Source of the DNA: an uncultured Rhodospirillales bacterium
GTDB taxonomy: Bacteria; Pseudomonadota; Alphaproteobacteria; ATCC43930; CGMCC-115725
Direction of reading: 5' to 3'
NCBI GenBank assembly: GCA_903828515.1
Contig: CAIKMD010000007.1
Coordinates: forward strand, 558,001 to 622,000
Length of the DNA: 64,000 bases
Of the stretch, positions 16,523 through 25,382 are shown piece by piece. Positions within the stretch are counted from its first letter, which is position 1; every line of letters begins with the position of its first letter. The translations under genes were made by a program, and so were the position numbers. The notes beneath the pieces are model-generated. The model did not search any database, was not told the origin of the DNA, and worked only from the letters and a program-made list of their open reading frames with translations.

Positions 16523-16963
16523 TTAGGGATGAACGCGCGGTTCGATCGAAACCGGCAGGGTGGGGCGGTCGATCAGCAGGACGAGCCAGGGGCTTGTGAG
16601 GCTCTGCGTCGTCATCTGGTCCGCGCCGGGCTTCTGCTCGTCGGCCTGGACGACGAATTTTCCGTCATGGGCGCTCATCGAGACGATTTTGACGGCATAT
16701 CCGCCGCTGTTTCGGCGTCCGAGGAAAATCCCGATGCCGGTCTGATGCGCGCTGTCGAAAGGCTTGCCTTCCAGCGCGGGATCGCCGGTCAGTGCCAGCA
16801 GCGATCGCCAATCGTCGTTTGTCATCGCCACGATCGTTCGCGGTTCGGTGACGGCGGCATGTTGTCCCGACCACCGGTCGATCTCCTTGCCCAACGATGG
16901 CTGGAGAGCGCCGACCGCGATCAGCAAAGCGACGACAGGAATTGTCGCGTGACGCAGGTTCAT
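16523..16963 (-). CDS. Exported PrcB_C-domain protein
   Basis: 146-residue secreted or periplasmic protein: signal peptide MNLRHATIPVVALLIAVGALQPSLG, then a single PrcB_C-like domain with IGIFLGRRNSGGYAVKI and a C-terminal beta strand SPWLVLLIDRP. PrcB in Treponema is a protease-complex subunit, but stand-alone domains of this kind are uncharacterised. ATG 16963 was chosen because it produces the signal peptide; the ORF-track extension runs antiparallel to nothing in the family. It starts 8 nt after the yccF stop, so both are probably in one transcript. Confidence 0.7.
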   Translation of the reverse strand: MNLRHATIPVVALLIAVGALQPSLGKEIDRWSGQHAAVTEPRTIVAMTNDDWRSLLALTGDPALEGKPFDSAHQTGIGIFLGRRNSGGYAVKIVSMSAHDGKFVVQADEQKPGADQMTTQSLTSPWLVLLIDRPTLPVSIEPRVHP

Positions 16964-16971
16964 CGCGATGC

Positions 16972-17397
16972 TCAGGCGTAGGGCGCGAGTTCTTCGACCG
17001 GCACGATCATCCGTCCGATCGGCCACAAGGCGATGCCGGCGAGCTTCACATGCGCCCAGGCAAAGGGAATGCCGATGATCGTCACGGCAAGACACGCGGC
17101 GTTGATCAGATGCGCGAGTGCCAGCCACCAGCCGGCGAGCACCAGCCAGATGATGTTGCCGAGAAACCCGAGCGGTCCGGTGCCGATGTCGTCGCGGCCG
17201 AGGAAAGCCGCGCGCGATACCGCGCGATGCCCGAAGGGCAGGAACGCATAGAGCGCGATGTTGAAGCCGGCGCGCGCCCAGGGCAGGCCGATGATGGTGA
17301 TCGCCATCAGGACGGCGGCGACCATCCAGGCGACGGCCATCCACAGCCCGCCGGTGAGCACCCACAACACATTGAGCAGAAATCGCAGCAGGTTCAT
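16972..17397 (-). CDS. yccF: YccF-family inner-membrane protein
   Basis: 141-residue integral membrane protein with the two repeated YccF motifs, AITIIGLPWARAGFNIALYAFLPFG and AVTIIGIPFAWAHVKLAGIALWPIG, each after a hydrophobic helix. Length and motif order match E. coli YccF. The function of the family is not settled. It starts divergently from ettA (72 nt apart) and heads a two-gene unit with the PrcB_C protein. Confidence 0.85.
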   Translation of the reverse strand: MNLLRFLLNVLWVLTGGLWMAVAWMVAAVLMAITIIGLPWARAGFNIALYAFLPFGHRAVSRAAFLGRDDIGTGPLGFLGNIIWLVLAGWWLALAHLINAACLAVTIIGIPFAWAHVKLAGIALWPIGRMIVPVEELAPYA

Positions 17398-17455
17398 GGT
17401 GCCATAACGGTTGACATGCCGGGGTTATGCCACGTTGCGAGCATGGGGGCCATCC

Positions 17456-17463
17456 GCTAGAAC
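17456..17463 (+). promoter_or_regulatory. ettA promoter -10 (GCTAGAAC), predicted leaderless start
   Basis: GCTAGAAC matches the Caulobacter housekeeping -10 consensus GCTANAWC at every position, with a TTGCGAG -35-like element at 17435-17441 (14 nt spacer). The box ends 6 nt before the ATG at 17470, so transcription would start on or next to the initiation codon. No Shine-Dalgarno sequence is present. A leaderless ettA mRNA is predicted. Confidence 0.55.
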
Positions 17464-17469
17464 GCGCGC

Positions 17470-19152
17470 ATGGCTGCATATCAATATATCTACGTCATGA
17501 AGGGCCTCGGGAAGACGTATCCCGGCGGCCGTGAAGTTCTCAAGGAAGTCTTTCTCTCGTTCCTGCCCGGCGCCAAGATCGGTGTGCTCGGCCCGAACGG
17601 GGCGGGCAAATCGACCCTGATGAAAATCATGGGCGGCATCGACAAATCGTTTGTCGGCGAGGCCTGGTCCGCCGAGGGCGCCACGGTCGGCTATCTGTCG
17701 CAGGAGCCCGAACTCGACCCGAAGAAGGATGTCGCGGGCAACGTCACCGAAGGGCTGGGCGAGATCAAGGCCCTGCTCGAACGCTTCGCCGAAGTGAGCG
17801 CGAAGTTCGAGGAAGAACTCGACGAAGACGAGATGACCGAGCTGCTTGCCGAGCAGGGCGAGCTGCAGGAAAAAATCGACGCCGCGAACGGCTGGGAGCT
17901 CGAGCGCACGGTCGAGATCGCGATGGACGCGCTGCGTTGCCCACCCGGCGATGCCGATGTGACCAAGCTCTCGGGCGGCGAGCGCCGCCGCGTCGCCTTG
18001 TGCCGCTTGTTGCTGCAACGCCCCGACCTGCTGCTGCTCGACGAACCGACCAACCATCTCGACGCCGAATCGGTCGCCTGGCTGCAGCGCTTCCTGCGCG
18101 ATTATCCGGGCACCGTCGTGACCGTCACCCATGACCGCTATTTCCTCGACGAGGTCGCGGGCTGGATCCTCGAAGTCGATCGCGGCCGCGCGATCCCCTA
18201 CGAAGGCAATTACACCGGCTGGCTTCAGCAAAAGCAGAAGCGGCTGGAACAGGAAGGCAAGCAGGAAGCCGCGCGCGCCCGCACCCTCGAGCAGGAACTG
18301 GAATGGGTGCAGGCGAGCCCGCGCGCGCGCCAGGCCAAGAGCAAGGCGCGTTTGCAAGCTTACGAAAACATGGTGCTCGAAAGCCGCGAGAAGGCGCCCG
18401 AGACGGCGCAGATCGTGCTGCCGCCCGGCCCGCGCCTCGGCGACGTGGTGATCGAGGCCGAGACTATCTCGAAGGCGTATGGCGAGCGGCTGCTGATCGA
18501 CAATCTGTCGTTCCGCCTGCCGCCCGGCGGCATCGTCGGCATCATCGGCGCCAATGGCGCCGGCAAGACGACGCTGTTCCGCATGATCACCAACCAGGAA
18601 AAACCCGATCAAGGCACGTTCCGCGTCGGCGACACGGTAAAGCTCGGCTATGTCGATCAGTCGCGCGACACGCTCAACCCCGACAAGTCGGTGTTCGAGG
18701 AAATCTCGAACGGCAGCGAGGAAGTCGATCTCGGCCGCCGCAAGATGCCGGCGCGCGCCTATTGTTCGCTGTTCAATTTCCGTGGCTCCGACCAACAGAA
18801 AAAAGTCGGACAGTTGTCAGGCGGCGAGCGCAACCGCGTGCATCTGGCCAAGATGCTCAAGACCGCGTCGAATGTGATCCTGCTCGACGAACCGACCAAC
18901 GATCTCGACGTCGACACGTTGCGCGCGCTCGAAGAGGCGCTTCTGCAATTCGCCGGTTGCGCGGTGGTGATCACCCATGATCGCTGGTTCCTCGATCGCA
19001 TCGCGACGCACATCCTCGCTTTCGAGGGCGACAGCCACGTCGAGTGGTTCGAGGGCAATTACGCCGATTACGAGGTCGACAAAAAACGCCGTCTCGGCGC
19101 CGAGGCCGAGCAGCCGCACCGACTGCGTTACAAGCCCCTCACTCGCGCCTAA
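17470..19152 (+). CDS. ettA: Energy-dependent translational throttle protein EttA (ABC-F)
   Basis: 560-residue soluble ABC-F ATPase that binds the ribosomal E site and gates entry into elongation according to the ATP/ADP ratio. Domains in order: ABC1 with Walker [10 protein letters not shown] (41-49), the arm insertion rich in acidic residues, LSGGE about 167, the tRNA-interaction linker about 240-325 rich in Lys/Arg/Glu, and ABC2 with GANGAGKTT (about 360-368) and LSGGE about 448. It ends with [18 protein letters not shown] as in EttA. Both Walker B boxes read LLDEPTN. It stands alone on its strand and converges with mlaC. Confidence 0.95.
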   Translation: MAAYQYIYVMKGLGKTYPGGREVLKEVFLSFLPGAKIGVLGPNGAGKSTLMKIMGGIDKSFVGEAWSAEGATVGYLSQEPELDPKKDVAGNVTEGLGEIKALLERFAEVSAKFEEELDEDEMTELLAEQGELQEKIDAANGWELERTVEIAMDALRCPPGDADVTKLSGGERRRVALCRLLLQRPDLLLLDEPTNHLDAESVAWLQRFLRDYPGTVVTVTHDRYFLDEVAGWILEVDRGRAIPYEGNYTGWLQQKQKRLEQEGKQEAARARTLEQELEWVQASPRARQAKSKARLQAYENMVLESREKAPETAQIVLPPGPRLGDVVIEAETISKAYGERLLIDNLSFRLPPGGIVGIIGANGAGKTTLFRMITNQEKPDQGTFRVGDTVKLGYVDQSRDTLNPDKSVFEEISNGSEEVDLGRRKMPARAYCSLFNFRGSDQQKKVGQLSGGERNRVHLAKMLKTASNVILLDEPTNDLDVDTLRALEEALLQFAGCAVVITHDRWFLDRIATHILAFEGDSHVEWFEGNYADYEVDKKRRLGAEAEQPHRLRYKPLTRA

Positions 19153-19187
19153 GATCGCTCGCGCCTAAGACCGCTCGCGCCTAAGGG
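19142..19187. repeat. Three tandem 16-bp repeats spanning the ettA stop codon
   Basis: CTCGCGCCTAAGATCG, CTCGCGCCTAAGACCG and CTCGCGCCTAAGGG follow each other directly. The first copy contains the ettA stop codon and the last copy abuts the mlaC stop codon. The array fills the whole ettA-mlaC convergent junction and looks like a recent slippage expansion of the ettA 3' end. Confidence 0.8.
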
Positions 19188-19817
19188 CTATTTGCTCGCG
19201 GAGTCGTTGCCGGCAGAGAGCCGTTCTTTCAGCGCCTTGTTCAATCCCTCGACGGTGCCGCCATTGCGATCGGCCACGGCGGCGATTTCGTCGCGCTGGG
19301 TCAGCGCCATGCTGACGCCCTCGACCGACACATCGACGATCTTGAAACCGCCATCGGCTTCCTTGCGGACGTGCCATTCGACCTTGGCCGGCGGCGCGCC
19401 GTTGGTGCTGACGAATTGGCTCAGCACCACGGTGTTGGTTTCGCTTTCGGGGCGGCTGCCGGTGACCTGAATCGTCTGGCCGCCGTAATCGCGAAACCGC
19501 GCCGAGTAGGTGCGGACGATCCATTCCTCGAACAGTGTGCCGAAGGCCTGTTTGTCGGGATCCGCGGCGCTGTTCCAATAGCGGCCGAGCACGAAGCGCG
19601 AGATGCGCGGAATGTCGAAACCGCTTTCCAGCAGCGCCCGGAATTTCGCTTCGCGCGCATCCTGCGGGGCTTGTTTGTCGGCGATCGTGCTGATGGCTTG
19701 GGCGACGAGATCCTTGACCAATCCTTGGGGGTCGGCCGCTGCCGCGGCGCGCGCGGGCGAGCCGAACATCAGGGCGATGGCGAAGACGGGCAGGATGAAG
19801 GTTAAGCGACGGCGCAT
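19188..19817 (-). CDS. mlaC: MlaC/Ttg2D-type periplasmic phospholipid-binding protein
   Basis: 209-residue periplasmic lipid carrier of the Mla (retrograde phospholipid transport) family. It has a signal peptide ending ARA-AAAA, then the tandem features RISRFVLGRYWNSA, FGTLFEEWIVRTYSARF and KVEWHVRKEADGGFKIVDVSVEGVSM, all typical of MlaC. ATG 19817 is preceded by GAGG. The partner genes mlaD, mlaE and mlaF are not in the window, so this is either a solitary copy or lies apart from its operon; such single ttg2D-like genes also occur in hopanoid-related settings. It is convergent with ettA. Confidence 0.85.
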   Translation of the reverse strand: MRRRLTFILPVFAIALMFGSPARAAAAADPQGLVKDLVAQAISTIADKQAPQDAREAKFRALLESGFDIPRISRFVLGRYWNSAADPDKQAFGTLFEEWIVRTYSARFRDYGGQTIQVTGSRPESETNTVVLSQFVSTNGAPPAKVEWHVRKEADGGFKIVDVSVEGVSMALTQRDEIAAVADRNGGTVEGLNKALKERLSAGNDSASK

Positions 19818-19928
19818 GATTGCCTCAGGCCTCTTTCTCTTTGGTCACGCTTAAAAAAACACCATAGGTCGGGCTTAAGGGCCGGACAAGTCTCACCGAA
19901 TCGCATCCCCGCGCCCGACTCGGGAGGT

Positions 19929-19956
19929 TTGCAAGATATTTGATTTTCCATATACA
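19929..19956 (+). promoter_or_regulatory. Promoter of the regulator-metF-metH operon
   Basis: -35 TTGCAA (19929-19934), a 16-nt spacer and -10 TATACA (19951-19956) in an unusually AT-rich stretch, with the start codon 47 nt downstream. The -10 abuts the palindromic operator, so a bound repressor would block polymerase. Confidence 0.55.
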
Positions 19957-19971
19957 TAAAGATATGTTTAT
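19956..19971. promoter_or_regulatory. Palindromic operator ATAAAGATATGTTTAT (probable SahR-like site)
   Basis: 16-bp imperfect palindrome (14 of 16 positions symmetric), 31 nt before the start of the ArsR-methyltransferase fusion gene and immediately downstream of the -10. The form (ATAAA-N6-TTTAT) is typical of ArsR/SmtB-family sites. Autoregulation of the metF-metH operon is inferred. Confidence 0.6.
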
Positions 19972-20002
19972 ATCAGGAATTACATGAGATAGAGGATTTT
20001 CG

Positions 20003-20977
20003 ATGGAAGGGGTTCTGTCCAGTCTGCGCGCCGTCGCCGAATCGACCCGGCTGCGCCTCCTGCTCCTTTGCGACCGGGGCGAGCTGACGGTGACCGAACT
20101 CACCGACATTCTCGGCCAAAGCCAGCCCCGGGTGTCCCGGCACCTGAAGCTGCTCTGCGACGCGGGGCTGCTCGACCGTTTCCGCGAAGGCACCTGGGTT
20201 TTCTACCGGCTGGCCGAACGCGGGCGCAGCGCCGCGCTGGCGAAACAGATTTGCGCCGCCGTGCCCGAGGACGATCCGACCGTGAAGCTCGACCTCGCGC
20301 GGCTCGACACGGTGAAGCGTCAGCGCGCCGACGCCGCGAACGCCTATTTCCGGGCCAATGCCGAAAGCTGGGATCAGTTGCGCTCGCTTCATGTCGATGA
20401 GGGCGAGGTCGAGGCGGCGGTGGTCGAGGCCTTGGCGGGCCGCAAGGTGCGCGATGTGCTCGATCTCGGCACCGGCACCGGTCGCATTCTCGAAATCCTC
20501 AGCCCGCACGTCGATCATGCGGTGGGCATCGACATCTCGCGCGAAATGCTGGCGGTGGCGCGCGTCAATCTCGAACGCGCGGGCTTGCGCAACTGCACGA
20601 TCCGCCAGGGCGACATCTATCAATTGCCGCTCTCGGGCGAGGCGTTCGACGCCGCGATCTTTCATCAGGTGCTGCATTACGCCGACCGCCCGTCGCTCGC
20701 GGTTGCCGAAGCGGCGCGGATGTTGCGGCCGCAAGGTCGTCTGGTGATCGTCGACTTCGCGCCGCATGCGTTCGAGTTCATGCGCGCCGAGCACGCCCAT
20801 CGCCACATGGGCTTCGCCGATGCCGAGATCGTGCAATGGTGCCGCGAGGCGGGGCTGGTGCCCGAGCCGGTGCGGCATCTGTTGGGATTGCCGCTGACAG
20901 TGTCGGTATGGGTTGCCTGGCGTCCCGACGCGACGCCGGCGGCCGATCCGGGTTTCCTGCGTAACGCAGCGTCGTGA
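20003..20977 (+). CDS. ArsR-family regulator fused to a SAM-dependent methyltransferase domain
   Basis: 324-residue two-domain protein. Residues about 1-90 are an ArsR/SmtB winged helix (LRAVAESTRLRLLLLCDRGELTVTELTDILGQSQPRVSRHLKLL). Residues about 110-300 are a class I methyltransferase with SAM motif I VLDLGTGTGRILEIL, acidic loop GIDISREML and motif RQGDIYQLPL. It is encoded 4 nt before metF and in one operon with metH. In proteobacteria ArsR-type SahR regulators sense S-adenosylhomocysteine and repress methionine-cycle genes; a fusion whose methyltransferase domain acts as the SAM/SAH sensor fits this position (inference). No metal-binding Cys cluster of classical ArsR is seen. Whether it methylates anything is unknown. 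Confidence 0.85.
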   Translation: MEGVLSSLRAVAESTRLRLLLLCDRGELTVTELTDILGQSQPRVSRHLKLLCDAGLLDRFREGTWVFYRLAERGRSAALAKQICAAVPEDDPTVKLDLARLDTVKRQRADAANAYFRANAESWDQLRSLHVDEGEVEAAVVEALAGRKVRDVLDLGTGTGRILEILSPHVDHAVGIDISREMLAVARVNLERAGLRNCTIRQGDIYQLPLSGEAFDAAIFHQVLHYADRPSLAVAEAARMLRPQGRLVIVDFAPHAFEFMRAEHAHRHMGFADAEIVQWCREAGLVPEPVRHLLGLPLTVSVWVAWRPDATPAADPGFLRNAAS

Positions 20978-20981
20978 TCGC

Positions 20982-21809
20982 GTGTCGCTGAAAATTTCGT
21001 TCGAGTTCTTTCCGCCCAAGACCGTGGAAGCCGAGGCCGGGTTGTGGCGCGCGGTCGCGGCGCTGGCGCCGCTCGGTCCGCGTTTCGTCTCGGTTACCTA
21101 CGGCGCGGGCGGTTCGACCCGCGAACGCACCCACGCGACGGTCGAACGCATGCGGCGCGAAACGATGCTCGAACCCGCCGCGCACCTCACTTGTGTCGGC
21201 GCCAGCCGCGCCGATATCGACGACGTCGCGCGGCGCTATTGGCAGGCCGGTATCCGGCATGTCGTCGCCCTGCGCGGCGATCCGCCGGCCGGCGCCGGTT
21301 CCTATCAGCCGCATCCCGATGGCTATGCGGGCGCTGCCGACCTCGTTGCCGGCTTGGCGCGCATCGCCGATTTCGAGTTGAGCGTCGGCGCCTATCCCGA
21401 GACGCATCCCGAGGCGGCCAGCGCCGAGGCCGATCTCGCGCATCTCAAGAAAAAGCTGGATGCCGGCGCGACGCGCGCGATCACCCAGTTCTTTTTTGAT
21501 CCTGCGCATTACCTGCGCTTTCGCGACCGCGCGCGGGCGGCCGGCATCACCGCGCCCATCGTGCCGGGCATTCTGCCGATCGCGAATTTCACTCAAGTAA
21601 AGCGCTTCGCCGCGCAATGCGGCGCGTCGATCCCGGCAGCGATGGAGCAGCGCTTCGCCGGTTTCGGCGACGACCCCGCCATCGGCGCCGACCTCGCCGC
21701 CGAATTGTGCCTCGCGCTCAAGGCCGAAGGCATCGACGAATTTCATTTTTACACGCTCAATCGGGCCGAGCTGGTGGCCGCGATCTGCCAACGCATTCAA
21801 GTGACATGA
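20982..21809 (+). CDS. metF: Methylenetetrahydrofolate reductase
   Basis: 275-residue flavoenzyme reducing 5,10-methylene-THF to 5-methyl-THF, the methyl donor for MetH. The MetF barrel features are clear: ISFEFFPPKT at the N-terminus, VSVTYGAGGSTRERT, HLTCVGAS, VALRGDPP, ITQFFFDP, PGILPIANFTQVKRF and EFHFYTLNRA. The start is GTG 20982, 4 nt after the regulator stop and without a clear ribosome-binding site, so translation is probably coupled; the ORF-track start is too far upstream. It is about 20 residues shorter than E. coli MetF. The stop overlaps the metH start as ATGA. Confidence 0.93.
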   Translation: MSLKISFEFFPPKTVEAEAGLWRAVAALAPLGPRFVSVTYGAGGSTRERTHATVERMRRETMLEPAAHLTCVGASRADIDDVARRYWQAGIRHVVALRGDPPAGAGSYQPHPDGYAGAADLVAGLARIADFELSVGAYPETHPEAASAEADLAHLKKKLDAGATRAITQFFFDPAHYLRFRDRARAAGITAPIVPGILPIANFTQVKRFAAQCGASIPAAMEQRFAGFGDDPAIGADLAAELCLALKAEGIDEFHFYTLNRAELVAAICQRIQVT

Positions 21810-24800
21810 CGCATATCCTCGATTTCCTCGCCGACCGTGTACTCCTCTGTGACGGTGCCACCGGCACGCGGGTTCAGGCGATGCCTTTGCGCCTCGACGA
21901 GGATTATTGCGGGCATGAGAACTGCCCCGAGATCCTGAACGAGAGCCGCCCCGATCTTGTTCTCGATATTCATCGCGGTTACCTGAAAGCCGGATCCGAC
22001 GCGATCCAGACCAACAGTTTCGGCGGCTCGCCGCTGACGCTCGGCGAGTTCGGCATCGCCGACCGCGCTTACGACCTCAACAAACGCGCCGCCGAACTGG
22101 CGCGCGAGGCCGTGGCCGAATTCAAAAGCGACGCACGCCCGCGTTTCGTGATCGGCGCGGTGGGGCCGGGCACGCGACTGCCGTCGCTCGGCCATATCGG
22201 TTACGACGCGCTCGAAGAGGCGCTCGTCATTCAATGTCGCGGCCTGATCGACGGCGGCGCCGACGCGATCCTGATCGAGACCTGCCAGGACACGCTGCAG
22301 GTCAAGGCGGCGGTCAACGCCGCCAAGCGTGCGCGTACCGAATTGCGCGGCGACCAGCCGATCTTCGTGCAGCTGACGGTCGAGACCACCGGCACCATGC
22401 TGGTCGGCGCCGACATCGCCGCGGCCGCCACCGTGGTCGATGCGCTCGACGTGCCGCTGATCGGCATCAATTGCGCGACCGGCCCGCAGGAAATGGCCGA
22501 GCACGTCAAATGGCTGGCGCAATCCTGGTCCGGCAAGATCTCGGTCCAGCCCAATGCCGGCTTGCCCGAACTGCATCACGGCCACGCGCATTACCCGCTG
22601 TCGCCGCGCGAACTGGCGCAATGGCAGGAGCGTTTTGTGACGGAGGATGGCGTCGCGCTGATCGGCGGATGTTGCGGCACCGATGTCGAGCATATCGCGG
22701 CGCTCGACGCGATGCTGCGCCGGCTTGCCGTCGACGGCAAACGGCCGACGCCCAAGAACCGCACCAGCGTCTGGGTCCCGGCCTGTGCGTCGCTCTATAC
22801 GCAGACGCCGTTCCGCCAGGAGAACGCCTATCTCTCGGTCGGCGAACGCTGCAATGCCAACGGCTCGAAGCGGTTTCGCGAGGCGCAGGAAAAAGGCGAT
22901 TGGGATACCTGCATCGAAATGGGGCGCGAGCAATTGAAAGAAGGCTCGCACGCGATCGATGTCTGCACCGCCTTCGTCGGCCGCAATGAGATCGCCGAAA
23001 TGAACGAGGTGGTGAGCCGGATGCGCGGCGCGGTCGCGGCACCGCTCGTCATCGACAGCACCGAATTACCCGTGCTCGATGCGGCGCTGAAACTTTACGG
23101 CGGCAAGCCGGTCCTGAACTCGATCAATTTCGAGGACGGCGAAACGGCGGCGGCTCAGCGCCTGGAACTGGCGCGGCGGTTCGGCGCCGCCGTGATCGCG
23201 CTGACCATCGACGAGCAGGGGATGGCCAAGGATGTTGGGCGCAAGCTCGAGATCGCGCGGCGCCTGCGCGATTTCGCCTGCGGCAAATATGGGTTGAAGG
23301 AATCCGACCTCATCATCGATCCGCTGACCTTCACCATCTGCACCGGCAGCGAAAGCGACCGCCGCCTCGGCATCGAAACCCTCGACGCGATCGAGGCGAT
23401 CGCGGCTGACATGCCGGAATGCCAGATCATGCTGGGGCTTTCCAACATCTCGTTCGGGCTCAATCCGCCGGCCCGCGCGGTCCTCAACTCGGTCTATCTC
23501 GATCACGCGCTGAAGCGCGGCCTGACGGCGGCGATCCTCCACGTCTCGAAGATCGCGCCGCTGCACGCGATCCCCGAGGCCGAACGGGTCGCCGCCGAAA
23601 ACCTGGTCTTCGACCGCCGCGCCGGCGGCGGCGAACCGCTGCAGGATTTCATGGCGCTCTTCGCTGATCGCAAGACGAGCGCGGCGGTGAAGAAGGAGCG
23701 ACCGGCCGATCTCGGCAAGCGCCTGTCGCAACGCATCGTCGACGGCGACCGCAACGGGCTCGACGACGATCTGCGGCTGGCGCTCGAAAAACACGAGGCG
23801 CTGACCATCATCAACACCTTCCTGCTCGACGGCATGAAGGTGGTCGGCGAATTGTTCGGCGCGGGGCGGATGCAATTGCCCTTCGTGCTGCAATCGGCCG
23901 AAACCATGAAAGCGGCGGTGGCCCAGCTCGAACCTTTCATGGAAAAGAAGGAAGGCAGCCAGCGCGGCACCATGGTGCTCGCGACCGTCAAAGGCGACGT
24001 CCACGACATCGGCAAAAACCTCGTCGACATCATTCTCACCAATAACGGCTACAAGGTCGTCAATCTCGGCATCAAGCAGCCGCTGGCCGCGATCATGGAA
24101 GCCGCCGTGCGCGAAAAGGCCGACGCCATCGGCATGTCGGGCCTGCTCGTCAAATCGACCGTGGTGATGCGCGAGAACCTCGAAGAGATGACGCGCCAAG
24201 GCTTGAGCCTGCCCGTGGTCTTGGGCGGCGCGGCACTGACCCGGCGTTATGTCGAGGACGACTGCCGCAAGGCCTATGGCGGCGGCCGGGTCGCCTATGC
24301 GGGCGATGCTTTCGACGGTCTGCACCTGATGGAAAAGATCGCGACCGGCAAGTTCGACGAGCATATCGCCGCGACCGCTGCCGCCAATGAAAGCCGCCCG
24401 GTCAACACGCGGCGCACGCTGGGTGTCGCCGCTGATGCGAAGCCGTTGCGCCCTGTCGATGTCGAGGAAATCCGCCTGCGCCGCGCCGAACTCAATCGCG
24501 ACCTCGGCGTGCCCGAGCCGCCTTTCTGGGGGCCGCGCCTGATCGAGCATGTGCCGGTCAAGGCGCTGGTGCCCTATCTCAACGAGCGGATGCTCTATCA
24601 ATTCCAGTGGGGCTTTCGCAAAGACGGGCGCACGCTCGCCGGTTTCATGGAATGGGCGCATACCGAATTGCGCCCGATTTTGAAACGCATGCTCGACCTG
24701 GTCGAGGCGGATGAAATCCTGAAGCCGCAGGCGGCTTACGGGTTCTGGAAATGCGCGGCGCAAGGCAACGACGTGATCCTCTTCGACGAGGACGGCACTA

Positions 24801-25300
24801 CCGAGGTCGCGCGCTTCACCCTGCCGCGCCAGAACCGCGACGGCGGATTGTGCATCGCCGACTTCTTGCGCGATGTCGGCGACAACCGCCGCGACGTGAT
24901 CGGGCTGCAGCTCGTCACCATGGGCGGCCGCGCCTCCGACGTGGCCCGCCAATGGTTCGCCGAGAACCGCTATCAGGATTATCTCTATCTCCACGGGCTT
25001 TCGGTCGAGATGGCCGAGGCGCTCGCCGAATACATCCACAAACGCATCCGCGCCGAACTGGGCTTCGCGCCCGAGGAGCCGCGCGACATGACGGCGATGC
25101 TGCAACAATCCTATCGCGGCAGCCGCTATTCCTTCGGCTATCCCGCCTGTCCCAACCTCGGCGACCAGCGGCAACTTCTGGCGCTGCTGCGCGCCGAGGA
25201 AATCGGCGTGTCGCTGTCGGACGAAGATCAACTCGAACCCGAACAATCGACCTCGGCGATCGTCATCACCCACCCGCAGGCGAAATACTTCTCGGTGTAG
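21806..25300 (+). CDS. metH: Cobalamin-dependent methionine synthase
   Basis: 1164-residue modular enzyme that moves the methyl group of 5-methyl-THF to homocysteine through methylcobalamin. Modules in order: homocysteine/zinc barrel (LLCDGATGTRVQ at the start, the zinc cysteines INCATG and GGCCGTD), pterin barrel (VGERCNANGSKRF, IDSTELPV), B12 cap and Rossmann domain with GDVHDIG (about 730-736, His ligand to cobalt), and the SAM-dependent reactivation domain (RGSRYSFGYPACPNLGDQ). All modules are intact and length is near the usual 1200. ATG 21806 overlaps metF by 4 nt, and no B12 riboswitch is seen upstream. Confidence 0.96.
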   Translation: MTHILDFLADRVLLCDGATGTRVQAMPLRLDEDYCGHENCPEILNESRPDLVLDIHRGYLKAGSDAIQTNSFGGSPLTLGEFGIADRAYDLNKRAAELAREAVAEFKSDARPRFVIGAVGPGTRLPSLGHIGYDALEEALVIQCRGLIDGGADAILIETCQDTLQVKAAVNAAKRARTELRGDQPIFVQLTVETTGTMLVGADIAAAATVVDALDVPLIGINCATGPQEMAEHVKWLAQSWSGKISVQPNAGLPELHHGHAHYPLSPRELAQWQERFVTEDGVALIGGCCGTDVEHIAALDAMLRRLAVDGKRPTPKNRTSVWVPACASLYTQTPFRQENAYLSVGERCNANGSKRFREAQEKGDWDTCIEMGREQLKEGSHAIDVCTAFVGRNEIAEMNEVVSRMRGAVAAPLVIDSTELPVLDAALKLYGGKPVLNSINFEDGETAAAQRLELARRFGAAVIALTIDEQGMAKDVGRKLEIARRLRDFACGKYGLKESDLIIDPLTFTICTGSESDRRLGIETLDAIEAIAADMPECQIMLGLSNISFGLNPPARAVLNSVYLDHALKRGLTAAILHVSKIAPLHAIPEAERVAAENLVFDRRAGGGEPLQDFMALFADRKTSAAVKKERPADLGKRLSQRIVDGDRNGLDDDLRLALEKHEALTIINTFLLDGMKVVGELFGAGRMQLPFVLQSAETMKAAVAQLEPFMEKKEGSQRGTMVLATVKGDVHDIGKNLVDIILTNNGYKVVNLGIKQPLAAIMEAAVREKADAIGMSGLLVKSTVVMRENLEEMTRQGLSLPVVLGGAALTRRYVEDDCRKAYGGGRVAYAGDAFDGLHLMEKIATGKFDEHIAATAAANESRPVNTRRTLGVAADAKPLRPVDVEEIRLRRAELNRDLGVPEPPFWGPRLIEHVPVKALVPYLNERMLYQFQWGFRKDGRTLAGFMEWAHTELRPILKRMLDLVEADEILKPQAAYGFWKCAAQGNDVILFDEDGTTEVARFTLPRQNRDGGLCIADFLRDVGDNRRDVIGLQLVTMGGRASDVARQWFAENRYQDYLYLHGLSVEMAEALAEYIHKRIRAELGFAPEEPRDMTAMLQQSYRGSRYSFGYPACPNLGDQRQLLALLRAEEIGVSLSDEDQLEPEQSTSAIVITHPQAKYFSV

Positions 25301-25382
25301 TGCGCGTCCGATCCCGCGGCGCTACGATCCCGCCGGAAGCGCGGCTGCCGCTCGGGCAGATCGCGACGTTTTCGGGGGGAAG

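Noticed and set aside
19860-19928. SAM-II-type riboswitch before the methionine operon
   Set aside because: The expected pseudoknot pattern is not visible; a protein operator explains the region.
23066-25273. 735-codon minus-strand ORF opposite metH
   Set aside because: Shadow of metH; composition rich in Arg, Asp, His and Gln with no recognisable domain.
25301-25382. Possible riboswitch after metH
   Set aside because: Too short and no SAM or cobalamin riboswitch core sequence seen.
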